A stretch of 50,642 nt of DNA from CAYXGZ01 sp964464755 (GTDB lineage: Bacteria > Planctomycetota > MHYJ01 > JACPRB01): positions 1 through 50,642 of the forward strand of contig CAYXGZ010000024.1 of NCBI GenBank assembly GCA_964464755.1, in the 5' to 3' direction. Numbering within the stretch: the first letter of the stretch is position 1; each line of letters opens with the position of its first letter. The translations under genes and the position numbers were made by a program. This document shows positions 7,521 through 13,848 of the stretch, one piece after another. A model generated the notes under the pieces. It searched no databases. It saw only the letters and a program-made list of their open reading frames with translations, and was not told where the DNA came from.

Positions 7521-8540
7521 CTACGCGCCGACGTAGCGCGCATAGAGGGCGCGGGCCCGGGCCGGGTCGGACGTCCCCTGGACGATGGCGCGGGCGTCCT
7601 CGAAGACGGTGAGCTCGCAGCCCTCGGCCCGGAGGCGGACGAGGAAGGCGTTGCGGACGACGGGTCCGCCCGCGGAGAGGCGGCGCTCGAGCTCGGCGAG
7701 GTCGAGCCGGGCGGAGGCGGCGGGAGTGACCTGGACGGCGTCGCGGCCGCAGAGGACGGCGGCCCCGCCGGGGGCGGCCCCGCCGAGGTGCTCGAAGCGG
7801 CGACCCGCGCAGACCGGGCAGTCGGGATCGCGCGCGGCGCCGATCACCTGGTGGCGGTTGGTCCAGAGGTCGAGCGCGTGGGTGCCGCGGAGGACGGCGT
7901 CGGGGCGGCCCGCGAGGATCTTGAGGGCCTCGCCGGCCTGGAGGGCGGCGACGGCGGCGACGGCCGGGCCGAGGACGCCGGCGGTGTCGCACGTGGGCCC
8001 CTCGCCGGGCGGGGGCAGCTCGCCGAGCCAGCAGGCCAGGCAGGCGGTCACGCCGGGGATCACGGGGAGGACCTGGCCGGAGGCGCCGACGCAGCCCGCG
8101 TGGACCCAGGGGACGCCGAGCTTCACGCAGGCGTCGTTGAGGAGGAAGCGGGTCTCGAAGTTGTCGGTGCCGTCGAGGACGCAGCCGGCGCCGGCGACGA
8201 GGGCCTCGACGTTGGCGGCGGAGACGTCGACGACGCGGGCCTCGAGGGCGCAGGCGGAGTTGACGGCCCGGAGCTTGGCGACGGCCGCGGCGGCCTTGGG
8301 GACCCGGTCGCGCGCGTCGGCCTCGTCGAAGAGGACCTGGCGCGGGAGGTTGTCGAGCTCGACGACGTCGCGGTCGCAGATCGCGAGGGCGCCGACGCCG
8401 GCGCGGACGAGGAGCTGGGCGAGGTGGGTGCCGAGGGCGCCGCAGCCGACGAGCACGGCGCGGGAGGCGGCGAGGCGGGCCTGGCCGTCCTCGCCGAGGG
8501 GGGCGTAGCGGGCCTGCTTGGCGTAGCGGCGGTCGGTCAC
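7521..8540 (-). CDS. ThiF/MoeB/HesA-family E1-like adenylyltransferase
   Basis: The 339-aa product has the ATP-binding loop VGCGALG (31-37), DRDVVELDNLPRQ, and the substrate segment DGTDNFETR. It also has the structural zinc pairs CLAC (Cys167/Cys170) and CPVC (Cys241/Cys244) and an internal Cys184 where related enzymes keep a reactive cysteine. It should adenylate the C-terminal Gly-Gly of a ubiquitin-like sulfur carrier such as ThiS or MoaD. There is no rhodanese domain; residues 262-339 (LCGRDAVQV and on) are a short tail common in this family. No ThiS/MoaD gene is present in the window. The GTG start at 8540 overlaps the previous stop (GTGA). The frame continues upstream only as an Arg/Pro-rich shadow. 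Confidence 0.88.
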   Translation of the reverse strand: MTDRRYAKQARYAPLGEDGQARLAASRAVLVGCGALGTHLAQLLVRAGVGALAICDRDVVELDNLPRQVLFDEADARDRVPKAAAAVAKLRAVNSACALEARVVDVSAANVEALVAGAGCVLDGTDNFETRFLLNDACVKLGVPWVHAGCVGASGQVLPVIPGVTACLACWLGELPPPGEGPTCDTAGVLGPAVAAVAALQAGEALKILAGRPDAVLRGTHALDLWTNRHQVIGAARDPDCPVCAGRRFEHLGGAAPGGAAVLCGRDAVQVTPAASARLDLAELERRLSAGGPVVRNAFLVRLRAEGCELTVFEDARAIVQGTSDPARARALYARYVGA

Positions 8541-9100
8541 GCGGGCCTCCGGCGGCGGAGGAGGATCCCGGCGGCGCCGAGGACGGCGCCCGCGGCGACG
8601 AGGGCGGCCGCGTGCGGGAGGGCGGCGGGGTACGAGGAGCCGGCGACGTAGTCCGCGTAGTGGTAGCCGTAGAGGACAGGGTCGTGGAGGAGGTCGCGCC
8701 CGAGGACGGAGCCCGAGAGGACGGCGTAGGGGTTCACGGCGAGGAGGCCCTGGAGGCGGGCGGCGGGGTCGGCGCCGCGGGAGAGGGCCTCGTCGACGAG
8801 GGGGCGGCCCCAGAAGAGGGAGCCGCCGAGGGCGCAGACGAGCAGGCCGCTGGCGAGCTGGCCGGCGAGGAGGTGGGCGCCGGCGGCGAGGGCGGCGAGG
8901 GCCGCGGCGAAGGCGGCGGCGCCGAGCCACGCGGAGGCGGGGGCGCCGGCGAGGAGGCCGGCGAGGGAGATCGCCAGGGCGATGGCGACCTGGCCCGCGA
9001 GCGCGGGCCTCCAGGCGGGTTTCGGGCCGCCGAGGAGGGCCGGGGCGAGGAAGGCCCCGAGGAAGGTCGCCGCGACGGCGCAGAGATGGAAGGCGCCCAC
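8537..9100 (-). CDS. Multi-pass membrane protein of unknown function
   Basis: The 187-aa product is strongly hydrophobic, with about five helices (roughly 3-25, 32-52, 56-80, 82-100 and 160-182). Between the last two lies a non-hydrophobic stretch containing DPAARLQGLLAVNPYAVLSG and a Tyr-rich YGYHYADY segment. I do not recognise the family. GTG 9100 is preceded by TAGGAT ending 6 nt upstream, compatible with its own leaderless transcript. Its 3' end overlaps the E1-like gene, implying coupling. Confidence 0.65.
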   Translation of the reverse strand: MGAFHLCAVAATFLGAFLAPALLGGPKPAWRPALAGQVAIALAISLAGLLAGAPASAWLGAAAFAAALAALAAGAHLLAGQLASGLLVCALGGSLFWGRPLVDEALSRGADPAARLQGLLAVNPYAVLSGSVLGRDLLHDPVLYGYHYADYVAGSSYPAALPHAAALVAAGAVLGAAGILLRRRRPA

Positions 9101-9106
9101 GGCCTT

Positions 9107-9112
9107 ATCCTA
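9107..9112 (-). promoter_or_regulatory. Putative -10 element (TAGGAT) for a leaderless membrane protein mRNA
   Basis: Reading the minus strand, TAGGAT ends 6 nt before the GTG at 9100, and no Shine-Dalgarno motif lies between. It falls just after the end of the haem c lipoprotein gene, so it may separate the desulfurase cluster from the iron cluster. Confidence 0.35.
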
Positions 9113-9117
9113 GCAGA

Positions 9118-9423
9118 TCAGTCCCGGCCGTTGGCGGTGCCGAGGTAGAGCAGGATCAGGGACTGCTCGGCGGAGTCGAGCTTCACCTTCCCGAGGGCGA
9201 CCATCTCCTCGACGTGGTACTCCCACTCGGCGTCGGCGTAGTCCTCGACGGAGTGGAGGGAATGGCAGCCCGAGCACTTGTTGACGTAGAGGGTGCGGCC
9301 CCGCTGCAGCGAGTCGAGCGTGGCGGCCCGCCCTCCCGCCATCTCGAGCGTGGGGGGCGGGACGTTCGCGGCGACGCAGCCCGCGACGGCCAGCGCGGCC
9401 AGCAGGGCCGGGAGGAGCTTCAC
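9118..9423 (-). CDS. Small c-type cytochrome lipoprotein
   Basis: The 101-aa product has a lipoprotein signal (GTG start, KLLPALLAALAVAGC, Cys16) and one haem c site, CSGCH (Cys50, Cys53, His54). Met residues in VEEMVALGK may supply the sixth ligand. Two-thirds of the normal class I cytochrome c length remains after the signal, so it is a minimal monohaem domain, membrane-anchored on the periplasmic face or exported to the outer membrane. The start overlaps the stop of the barrel-like gene (GTGA), so both are made together. Placement downstream of a Fur-like box suggests a role in iron metabolism (inference). Confidence 0.82.
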   Translation of the reverse strand: MKLLPALLAALAVAGCVAANVPPPTLEMAGGRAATLDSLQRGRTLYVNKCSGCHSLHSVEDYADAEWEYHVEEMVALGKVKLDSAEQSLILLYLGTANGRD

Positions 9424-10205
9424 AGGTGGATCCCGAGGATGAGGCGGACCTGGTTCTCCTCGCCCGTGTCGCCGTCGTCGGGACCGGGGACCTGGTGCAG
9501 CCAGGTGAGGGTGAGCCAGAACCTGGGCGCGGCGTAGTGGAAGACGGGGCCGACGTAGAAGGCCGAGTCCTCCTTCTCCTTGAAGGTGCCTTCGAAGGGG
9601 GTCTCGTGGACGGCCTCGAGGCCGGCGGCCAACCCGGGGCGGAACTGGTAGGAGGCGCCGAGGGTGAGGGCGAGCTTGGACTCGCGCTCCCACTCCTTCT
9701 CCCCGCTGGGCTCCTCCTCCTCCTCCCGCTCGAACTCGACGATGGCGTTGGCGGCGAAGTTCCAGCGCTGGACGATCTTGTTGGCGATGAACTTGAGCTC
9801 GAGCTCCTGCTCGTCGGGGCCGAGGCCGAGCTCGGCGTAGGCGAGGAGGCCGATCGGGTCGGCGGCGGGGTCGCTGAGCTTGTACTTCCACTCGCTGGAG
9901 ACGGACTCGAACTCGAACTCGGACTCGTCCCCGATCTTCTCGTGGGCGAAATTCAGGTAGAGGGCGGTGGTGAGGAGGTCGGTGATCCCGTACTCGAGCT
10001 CCTCGCGGAAGGCGAAGACGCGGAAGGTGCCCTCGGGGCGGCCGGTGCGGAGGGTGACCCACTGCTCGAACTCGAAGGTGCCCCGGGGAAGGGTCTTGGC
10101 CTCGTAGGAGTAGGAGAACTTCCGCTCGTCGGCGGCGGCGGGGGCCGCGGCGGCGGCGAGGATCGCGGCGGCGGCGAGGGCGGAGGTCCAGGTCGTCGGC
10201 TTCAT
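9420..10205 (-). CDS. Outer-membrane beta-barrel-like protein (DUF6662-like)
   Basis: The 261-aa product has a Sec signal peptide (MKPTTWTSALAAAAILAAAA, cleavage near AAADE). The mature part alternates short amphipathic strands with acidic loops and ends in a strand terminating IHL, as expected for a small barrel or OM-associated protein. The opening FSYSYEAKTLPRGTFEFEQW recalls DUF6662 proteins, whose function is unknown. ATG 10205 has AGGAG 6 nt upstream, which decides against the longer frame beginning at 10259. A Fur-like box lies 24 nt upstream of the start, so iron control is likely. Confidence 0.75.
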   Translation of the reverse strand: MKPTTWTSALAAAAILAAAAAPAAADERKFSYSYEAKTLPRGTFEFEQWVTLRTGRPEGTFRVFAFREELEYGITDLLTTALYLNFAHEKIGDESEFEFESVSSEWKYKLSDPAADPIGLLAYAELGLGPDEQELELKFIANKIVQRWNFAANAIVEFEREEEEEPSGEKEWERESKLALTLGASYQFRPGLAAGLEAVHETPFEGTFKEKEDSAFYVGPVFHYAAPRFWLTLTWLHQVPGPDDGDTGEENQVRLILGIHL

Positions 10206-10228
10206 CGGGGCTCCTTTCCTACCTTTTT

Positions 10229-10248
10229 GATACTGAGACTCATTCTCA
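10229..10248 (-). promoter_or_regulatory. Fur-like operator upstream of the barrel/cytochrome unit
   Basis: On the minus strand the sequence reads TGAGAATGAGTCTCAGTATC. Its core TGAGAATGAGTCTCA (10234-10248) is a 7-1-7-type imperfect palindrome close to the Fur consensus form TGATAATNATTATCA. The same 20 bases occur at 13151-13170 ahead of the fur gene itself. Confidence 0.75.
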
Positions 10249-10269
10249 ATTGCAAGCAAAAAAGGAACT

Positions 10270-10407
10270 TCAGGGGCGGCGGGCCGCCCGCGCGCAGGCG
10301 CAGCCCGCGCAGCCGGGCCGCTTCAGCGAGCGCACGAAGCCCAGGCCCAGCCACGAGGCCACGGCGGCCACGATCGAGAGCGCCAGCACCGCCTGCAGGT
10401 CCGCCAT
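10270..10407 (-). CDS. FeoB-associated small Cys-rich membrane protein
   Basis: This 45-aa protein has one membrane helix (MADLQAVLALSIVAAVASWL and on), then a basic turn and a Cys cluster, CAGCAC. That layout matches the short FeoB-associated Cys-rich proteins that often follow feoB and may help assemble or gate the transporter or bind Fe(II). ATG 10407 is 2 bp past the feoB stop. It is the last gene of the fur-feoAB unit. Confidence 0.75.
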   Translation of the reverse strand: MADLQAVLALSIVAAVASWLGLGFVRSLKRPGCAGCACARAARRP

Positions 10408-10409
10408 GT

Positions 10410-12473
10410 TCAGGCCCCCCACCCGGCGGCGATCGCCAGCCGGAACGTCGCCCAGGCCGCCCCGTACGCCAGTCCCCACGTGAAGGCCAGCTGCAGCAGC
10501 GCCCAGCGCCAGGCCCCGGCCTCCCGGGCCACCGTGACGACCGTCGAGCTGCAGAGCATCGCGTAGACGTAGAAGACCAGCAGCGACAGGCCCGAGGCGA
10601 CCGTCCAGCGCCGGCGGCCCGAGCCGTCGAGCTCCGTGCGCAGCCGGTCCTGGAGCGAGCGCTCCGCGTCGCCCCCCTCCTCCACGCTGTACACCGTCCC
10701 CATGGTGCTCACGAAAACCTCGCGCGCCGAGAAGAAGGACGTCAGCACGCCGATCCCCGCCTTCCAGTCCCAGCCCAGCGGGGCCACCGCGGGCTCCATC
10801 GCCCGCCCCACCTTCCCCACCACGCTGCCCTCGAGCTGCGCCGCCGGCGTCGCCCCCGGCACGCGCGGGAAGCTCGAGAGGAACCAGAGCAGGATGCTGA
10901 TCCCCACGATCACCGTCCCCGCCCGCTTCAGGAAGGCGAAGGTCCGGTGCCAGAGCTGCATCCCCGTCGTCCGCCACGACGGCCAGCGGTACGGGGGCAG
11001 CTCGACGACGAACTCCGAGCGCGAGCTGCGCAGCCTCGTCTTCCGCAGCACCCAGGCCAGGCCCAGCGCGCTGAGCACCCCGAGCAGGTAGAGGCCGAGC
11101 ATCACCAGCGCCGCCAGCGAGACGATCCCGCCCAGCTTCCGGTCCGGGATCACGGCCCCGATCAGGCAGGTGTAGACCGGCAACCTCGCGCTGCACGTCA
11201 TCAGCGGCGCGACGAGGATCGCCGCGAGCCGCTCCTTCGCGTCGGGGATCACCCGCGTCGCCATCACCCCGGGCACCGCGCAAGCCATCGAGCCCAGCAG
11301 CGGGACGAAGGCCCGGCCCGAGAGCCCGACCGCCGCGAGCGGCCGGTCCAGGAGGAGGACGGCCCGCGACATGTAGCCCGAGTCCTCGAGGATCCCCACG
11401 AAGAGGAAGAGCAGCACGATCTGCGGGAGGAAGACGACGACCGACGACACGCCCGCGATCACGCCGTCCACCAGCAGGTCCGTCAGCAGGCCGGGAGGCA
11501 GGCCGCGCGCCGCCGTCCCCAGCCACGCGAAGGCCGCCTCGATCCCGTCCATCGGCCAGGCCGCCCAGGAGAACATCGCCTGGAAGACCAGGGCCATGAG
11601 GCCCACGAAGATCGCGTAGCCGTAGACCGGGTGCGTCAGGATCCGGTCGAGCCCGCGGGTGCGCGACGAGGGGACCTCGGCGGGCCTCGCGACGGCGGCC
11701 GCGACGATCGACGCGACCTCGCGCTGCCGCGAGCCCATGAGCAGGTCGGAGAGGTCCACGCCGGCCCGCTTCAGCCCGTCCGCCTCCTCGGCGACGATGC
11801 GCCGCACGCCCGAGGGCACGCCCTCGGCCTGCGGGCCCTCGAGCAGGACCATCGCCAGCTCGAGGTCGGAGGCCTCCGCGGGCCAGGTCGCCCGCAGGAT
11901 CGAGGTCGCCCTCCGCACCGGCACGGGCAGCTCCGCCGCGGGGGCCGCGGCCGGGGCCCCGCCCATCGCCCGCTTCAGCTCCTCGAGCCCCTCGCCGGTC
12001 GTCGCGACGGTCCGGAGCACCGGCACGCGCGCGGCCCTCGACAGCGCCGCGAGGTCGATGCGGATCCCGGCCTTCTCGGCCTCGTCGGCGACGTTGAGGC
12101 ACGCGACGACGGGCACGCCGAGGTCGCGGACCTGGAGCAGCAGGTAGAGCCCGACCTCGGGGTGCAGGGCGTTGAGCACGACGACGGCGAGGTCCGGCCT
12201 CGGCGTCCCGGCCCGGCGGCCGAGGAGCACGTCGACCGCGATGCGCTCGTCGGGCGAGCGCGGGGCGAGGCTGCGGATGCCGGGCAGGTCGAGCACCTGG
12301 ACGGGCGAGCCGCCGGCGTCGGCGGTCCCCTCCTTGCGCTCGACGGTGACGCCCGGGTAGTTCGCGACGTGCTGGCGCAGGCCCGTGAGGCGGTTGAAGA
12401 GCGTGCTCTTGCCGCAGTTCGGGTTGCCCAGGAGGGCGACCACGCGCGGGGGGGCCGGGGCGGCGACGGTCAC
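10410..12473 (-). CDS. feoB: Ferrous iron transporter FeoB
   Basis: This 687-aa inner-membrane Fe(II) transporter has an N-terminal GTPase domain: G1 GNPNCGKS (16-23), G3 DLPG and G4 NVAD. A helical insertion domain follows, then about eight membrane segments with the two gate regions, including the Cys-containing MACAVPGV and MTCSARLP. Length is normal for a short-type FeoB. ATG 12473 overlaps the feoA stop (ATGA), so expression is coupled. Under the Fur-like box at 13151 it should be induced by iron limitation. Confidence 0.97.
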   Translation of the reverse strand: MTVAAPAPPRVVALLGNPNCGKSTLFNRLTGLRQHVANYPGVTVERKEGTADAGGSPVQVLDLPGIRSLAPRSPDERIAVDVLLGRRAGTPRPDLAVVVLNALHPEVGLYLLLQVRDLGVPVVACLNVADEAEKAGIRIDLAALSRAARVPVLRTVATTGEGLEELKRAMGGAPAAAPAAELPVPVRRATSILRATWPAEASDLELAMVLLEGPQAEGVPSGVRRIVAEEADGLKRAGVDLSDLLMGSRQREVASIVAAAVARPAEVPSSRTRGLDRILTHPVYGYAIFVGLMALVFQAMFSWAAWPMDGIEAAFAWLGTAARGLPPGLLTDLLVDGVIAGVSSVVVFLPQIVLLFLFVGILEDSGYMSRAVLLLDRPLAAVGLSGRAFVPLLGSMACAVPGVMATRVIPDAKERLAAILVAPLMTCSARLPVYTCLIGAVIPDRKLGGIVSLAALVMLGLYLLGVLSALGLAWVLRKTRLRSSRSEFVVELPPYRWPSWRTTGMQLWHRTFAFLKRAGTVIVGISILLWFLSSFPRVPGATPAAQLEGSVVGKVGRAMEPAVAPLGWDWKAGIGVLTSFFSAREVFVSTMGTVYSVEEGGDAERSLQDRLRTELDGSGRRRWTVASGLSLLVFYVYAMLCSSTVVTVAREAGAWRWALLQLAFTWGLAYGAAWATFRLAIAAGWGA

Positions 12474-12703
12474 GGCGCCTCCATCCGGACGCGGATGCCG
12501 GCCGCGTCGTCCCGGCGGACGGCGACGACGAAGCCCGCGCGGCCGAGGACGACGGGGCCGCCGAGGGCGACGCGCTGCCGCACCTCGACGGTGGCGCCGG
12601 GGAGGAAGCCGAGCTCGGCGAGCCGGAGGCCCGTCCCGCCGGGGAGCGACTCCAGCACGACGCGGCGGCCGGCCGGGACCTCGGAGAGCGCGAGGCTATC
12701 CAC
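12470..12703 (-). CDS. feoA: Ferrous iron transport protein FeoA
   Basis: This 77-aa SH3-like cytosolic protein is thought to modulate FeoB. It has the typical LAELGFLPGATVEVRQRVALGGP core, with Gly-rich turns, and a C-terminal AAGIRVRME. Its start overlaps the end of fur by 8 bp and its stop overlaps the feoB start, fixing its place in the coupled fur-feoA-feoB unit. Confidence 0.92.
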   Translation of the reverse strand: MDSLALSEVPAGRRVVLESLPGGTGLRLAELGFLPGATVEVRQRVALGGPVVLGRAGFVVAVRRDDAAGIRVRMEAP

Positions 12704-13142
12704 GGCGGGCCCCCGGGCGCGAGCAGCGCTCGCAGTAGCCGAAGATCTTGTGGCTGTGGTAGAGGGCCGTGAAGCGGAACTTCCGGACCACGCGCTCCTG
12801 GAGCCGCTCGATGCCCTCGTCGTGGAACTCCAGGACGACGCCGCAGCCGAGGCAGCAGAGGTGGTCGTGGTGGTCCCGGCCCGCGGCGGACTCGTAGACG
12901 CGGCGGCCGCGGCCGAAGTCGTGCTCGTCGAGGACGCCGCCCTCCTTGAGGACGGCGAGGGTGCGGTAGACGGTGGCCAGGGCGACGGGCGAGCCGGCCT
13001 TGCGGAGCCGGTCGTGCAGCTCCTCGGCCGAGAGGTGGCCGCCCGCGCGGAGGAGGAGCTCCGCGACGAGGCGGCGGGGCCGCGTCATCTTCAGGCCCTT
13101 GGCCTTCAGGGCCTGCTCCACGGGGGCGAGTTCCGGTTCCAT
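12696..13142 (-). CDS. fur: Fur-family ferric uptake regulator
   Basis: The 148-aa regulator has a winged helix (MTRPRRLVAELLLRAGGHLS to VALATVYRTLAVL), the metal site DHHDHLCCLGCG and a C-terminal CERC pair for structural zinc. Neighbouring feo genes and the Fur-type box immediately upstream, next to the start codon, support iron (Fur) over zinc (Zur) or peroxide (PerR) sensing, though family assignment by sequence alone is imperfect. It is first in the operon and probably autoregulated. Confidence 0.9.
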   Translation of the reverse strand: MEPELAPVEQALKAKGLKMTRPRRLVAELLLRAGGHLSAEELHDRLRKAGSPVALATVYRTLAVLKEGGVLDEHDFGRGRRVYESAAGRDHHDHLCCLGCGVVLEFHDEGIERLQERVVRKFRFTALYHSHKIFGYCERCSRPGARRG

Positions 13143-13150
13143 GCTCTAAC

Positions 13151-13170
13151 TGAGAATGAGTCTCAGTATC
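13151..13170 (+). promoter_or_regulatory. Fur-like operator upstream of fur-feoAB
   Basis: TGAGAATGAGTCTCAGTATC lies 8 bp upstream of the fur ATG and is base-for-base identical to the minus-strand box at 10229-10248. Relative to the gene it controls, it is in the opposite orientation to the other box, which is acceptable for a near-palindromic operator. Confidence 0.75.
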
Positions 13171-13209
13171 CATAGCATAGCCCGCGGCGGGCGCGGGGGC
13201 AACCGGGAA

Positions 13210-13503
13210 TCAGCGCCGGGGCGGGCGGTGGGACTCGAAGCAGGCGTCGCAGTAGACCGGCTTGGCGGGGTCCGGGGCGAAGGGGACCATCGCCTCCTTG
13301 CCGCAGGCCGAGCAGGTCGCCATGTGCATCTCGCGCGGGCCCTTGCCCGCCGGGTCGCGGTCCTTGCGCCGCTGCTGCCGGCAGGGCGGGCAGCGCTTCG
13401 GCTCGTTCGCGAAGCCCCGCTCCGCGTGCCGCTCCTGCTCCGCCGCCGAGAAGACGAACTGCATCCCGCACTCCACGCACGTCAGCGTCCGGTCCTGGAA
13501 CAT
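13210..13503 (-). CDS. CxxC-x17-CxxC zinc-ribbon protein
   Basis: The 97-aa product has two zinc ribbons. The first is LTCVECGMQFVFS with a later CPPC, typical of the probable zinc-ribbon (zf-trcl-like) domain. The second is CSACGKEAMVPF to CDAC, with exactly 17 residues between the CxxC pairs. The family is widespread and its function is unknown; RNA or protein binding is often assumed. The start ATG 13503 has GGGGG 6 nt upstream. It diverges from the sulfate operon leader and could share control, but no shared site is evident. Confidence 0.8.
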   Translation of the reverse strand: MFQDRTLTCVECGMQFVFSAAEQERHAERGFANEPKRCPPCRQQRRKDRDPAGKGPREMHMATCSACGKEAMVPFAPDPAKPVYCDACFESHRPPRR

Positions 13504-13514
13504 GCGAATCCCCC

Positions 13515-13542
13515 TTGACGGCACAGGGCCCGCGGCTACAAT
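13515..13542 (+). promoter_or_regulatory. Promoter of the sulfate assimilation operon
   Basis: TTGACG (13515-13520) and TACAAT (13537-13542), 16 bp apart, are an excellent sigma-70-type match in a region of high G+C. Seven nt after the -10 hexamer is GTG 13550, so transcription should begin at or next to the first codon of the leader ORF. Confidence 0.75.
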
Positions 13543-13549
13543 CCGCGCC

Positions 13550-13609
13550 GTGATCTCCCAGAATACTACCACGCCCGAGGCCCCCCGCGGCCGCCGTTGT
13601 TGTCGCTGA
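13550..13609 (+). CDS. Probable leaderless leader peptide ending in Arg-Arg-Cys-Cys-Arg
   Basis: The 19-codon ORF encodes MISQNTTTPEAPRGRRCCR (GTG read as Met). Its two adjacent Cys codons are both TGT (13598-13603), the AT-richer synonym in a genome that otherwise appears to favour TGC, one codon from the end. There is no ribosome-binding site, but the promoter places the 5' end of the mRNA at the GTG. Short Cys-rich leaderless ORFs ahead of cysteine genes are established in mycobacteria. Here the role is inferred from position and codon content. Confidence 0.6.
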   Translation: MISQNTTTPEAPRGRRCCR

Positions 13610-13664
13610 TCCCCCCTCCCCGTCCGTCCCGGTCCCGATCCACGACCCGAAACCCGGAATCTCC

Positions 13665-13754
13665 ATGACCCTCCGCTCCTGTCGATGCGCGTGTCCCGCG
13701 GGCAGCGGCCCGCCGGGCGCGCCCCCGGTCCGCCTCCGATGTCGCGAGGCCTGA
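13665..13754 (+). CDS. Second short ORF with four Cys codons (attenuator candidate)
   Basis: ATG 13665 opens a 29-codon ORF beginning MTLRSCRCACPAG. Three Cys codons cluster at 13680-13682, 13686-13688 and 13692-13694, and a fourth is at 13740-13742. Three of the four are TGT. A weak GGAA precedes the start by 6 nt. The clustered Cys codons end 3 nt before a hairpin (13698-13713) whose loop and 3' arm can also pair with the terminator. A ribosome stalled there would favour read-through. It may be a chance ORF; the Cys density and placement argue otherwise. Confidence 0.5.
   Translation: MTLRSCRCACPAGSGPPGAPPVRLRCREA
13698..13713 (+). promoter_or_regulatory. Anti-antiterminator hairpin candidate
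   Basis: Bases 13698-13703 pair with 13708-13713 (6 bp, loop AGCG). The hairpin occupies most of the segment 13700-13711 that could otherwise pair with 13782-13793 (11 pairs, one mismatch, one G-U). The two structures exclude each other. Confidence 0.5.
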
Positions 13755-13780
13755 CCGTCCGCGCTCCGGCCGATTCTTCC

Positions 13781-13826
13781 AGGGCCGCCGTCCCCGCTCC
13801 GGGTGACCGCGGCCCTTTTTCTTTTT
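13781..13826 (+). terminator. Intrinsic terminator in the leader, upstream of the first operon gene
   Basis: AGGGCCGC (13781-13788) pairs with GCGGCCCT (13809-13816). Inside it, 13790-13796 pairs with 13800-13807 with one bulged T. TTTTTCTTTTT runs from 13816 to 13826. It lies in the 5' leader, 22 bp before the ATG at 13849, so it must be bypassed for the operon to be expressed. No gene on the plus strand ends just before it except the leader ORFs. Confidence 0.85.
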
Positions 13827-13848
13827 CCACGTACGAAGGACGACCTCC

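Larger units (their letters stand above)
13504..13848 (+). other. Sulfate-operon leader region (345 bp between genes)
   Basis: This is the only gap of more than 300 bp in the window. It holds a consensus-like promoter (13515-13542), two short Cys-codon-containing ORFs (13550-13609 and 13665-13754), a hairpin (13698-13713), an alternative pairing arm and an intrinsic terminator (13781-13826). The first operon gene starts at 13849. The arrangement fits transcription attenuation by translation of Cys codons. Confidence 0.75.

Noticed and set aside
6151..7992. 613-aa open frame on the minus strand across the desulfurase region
   Set aside because: It is an Arg/Pro/Ala-rich out-of-frame shadow typical of high-GC DNA; the desulfurase frame has full family motifs.
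9426..13175. 1249-aa open frame on the plus strand opposite the feo block
   Set aside because: Low-complexity composition without motifs, antisense to six well-supported genes.
13801..13816. T-box riboswitch in the sulfate operon leader (GGGTGACCGCGG resembles the T-box consensus)
   Set aside because: The segment lacks the UGGN bulge that pairs with tRNA ends and lies in the 3' arm of the terminator, not the 5' arm; no specifier-loop stem is evident.
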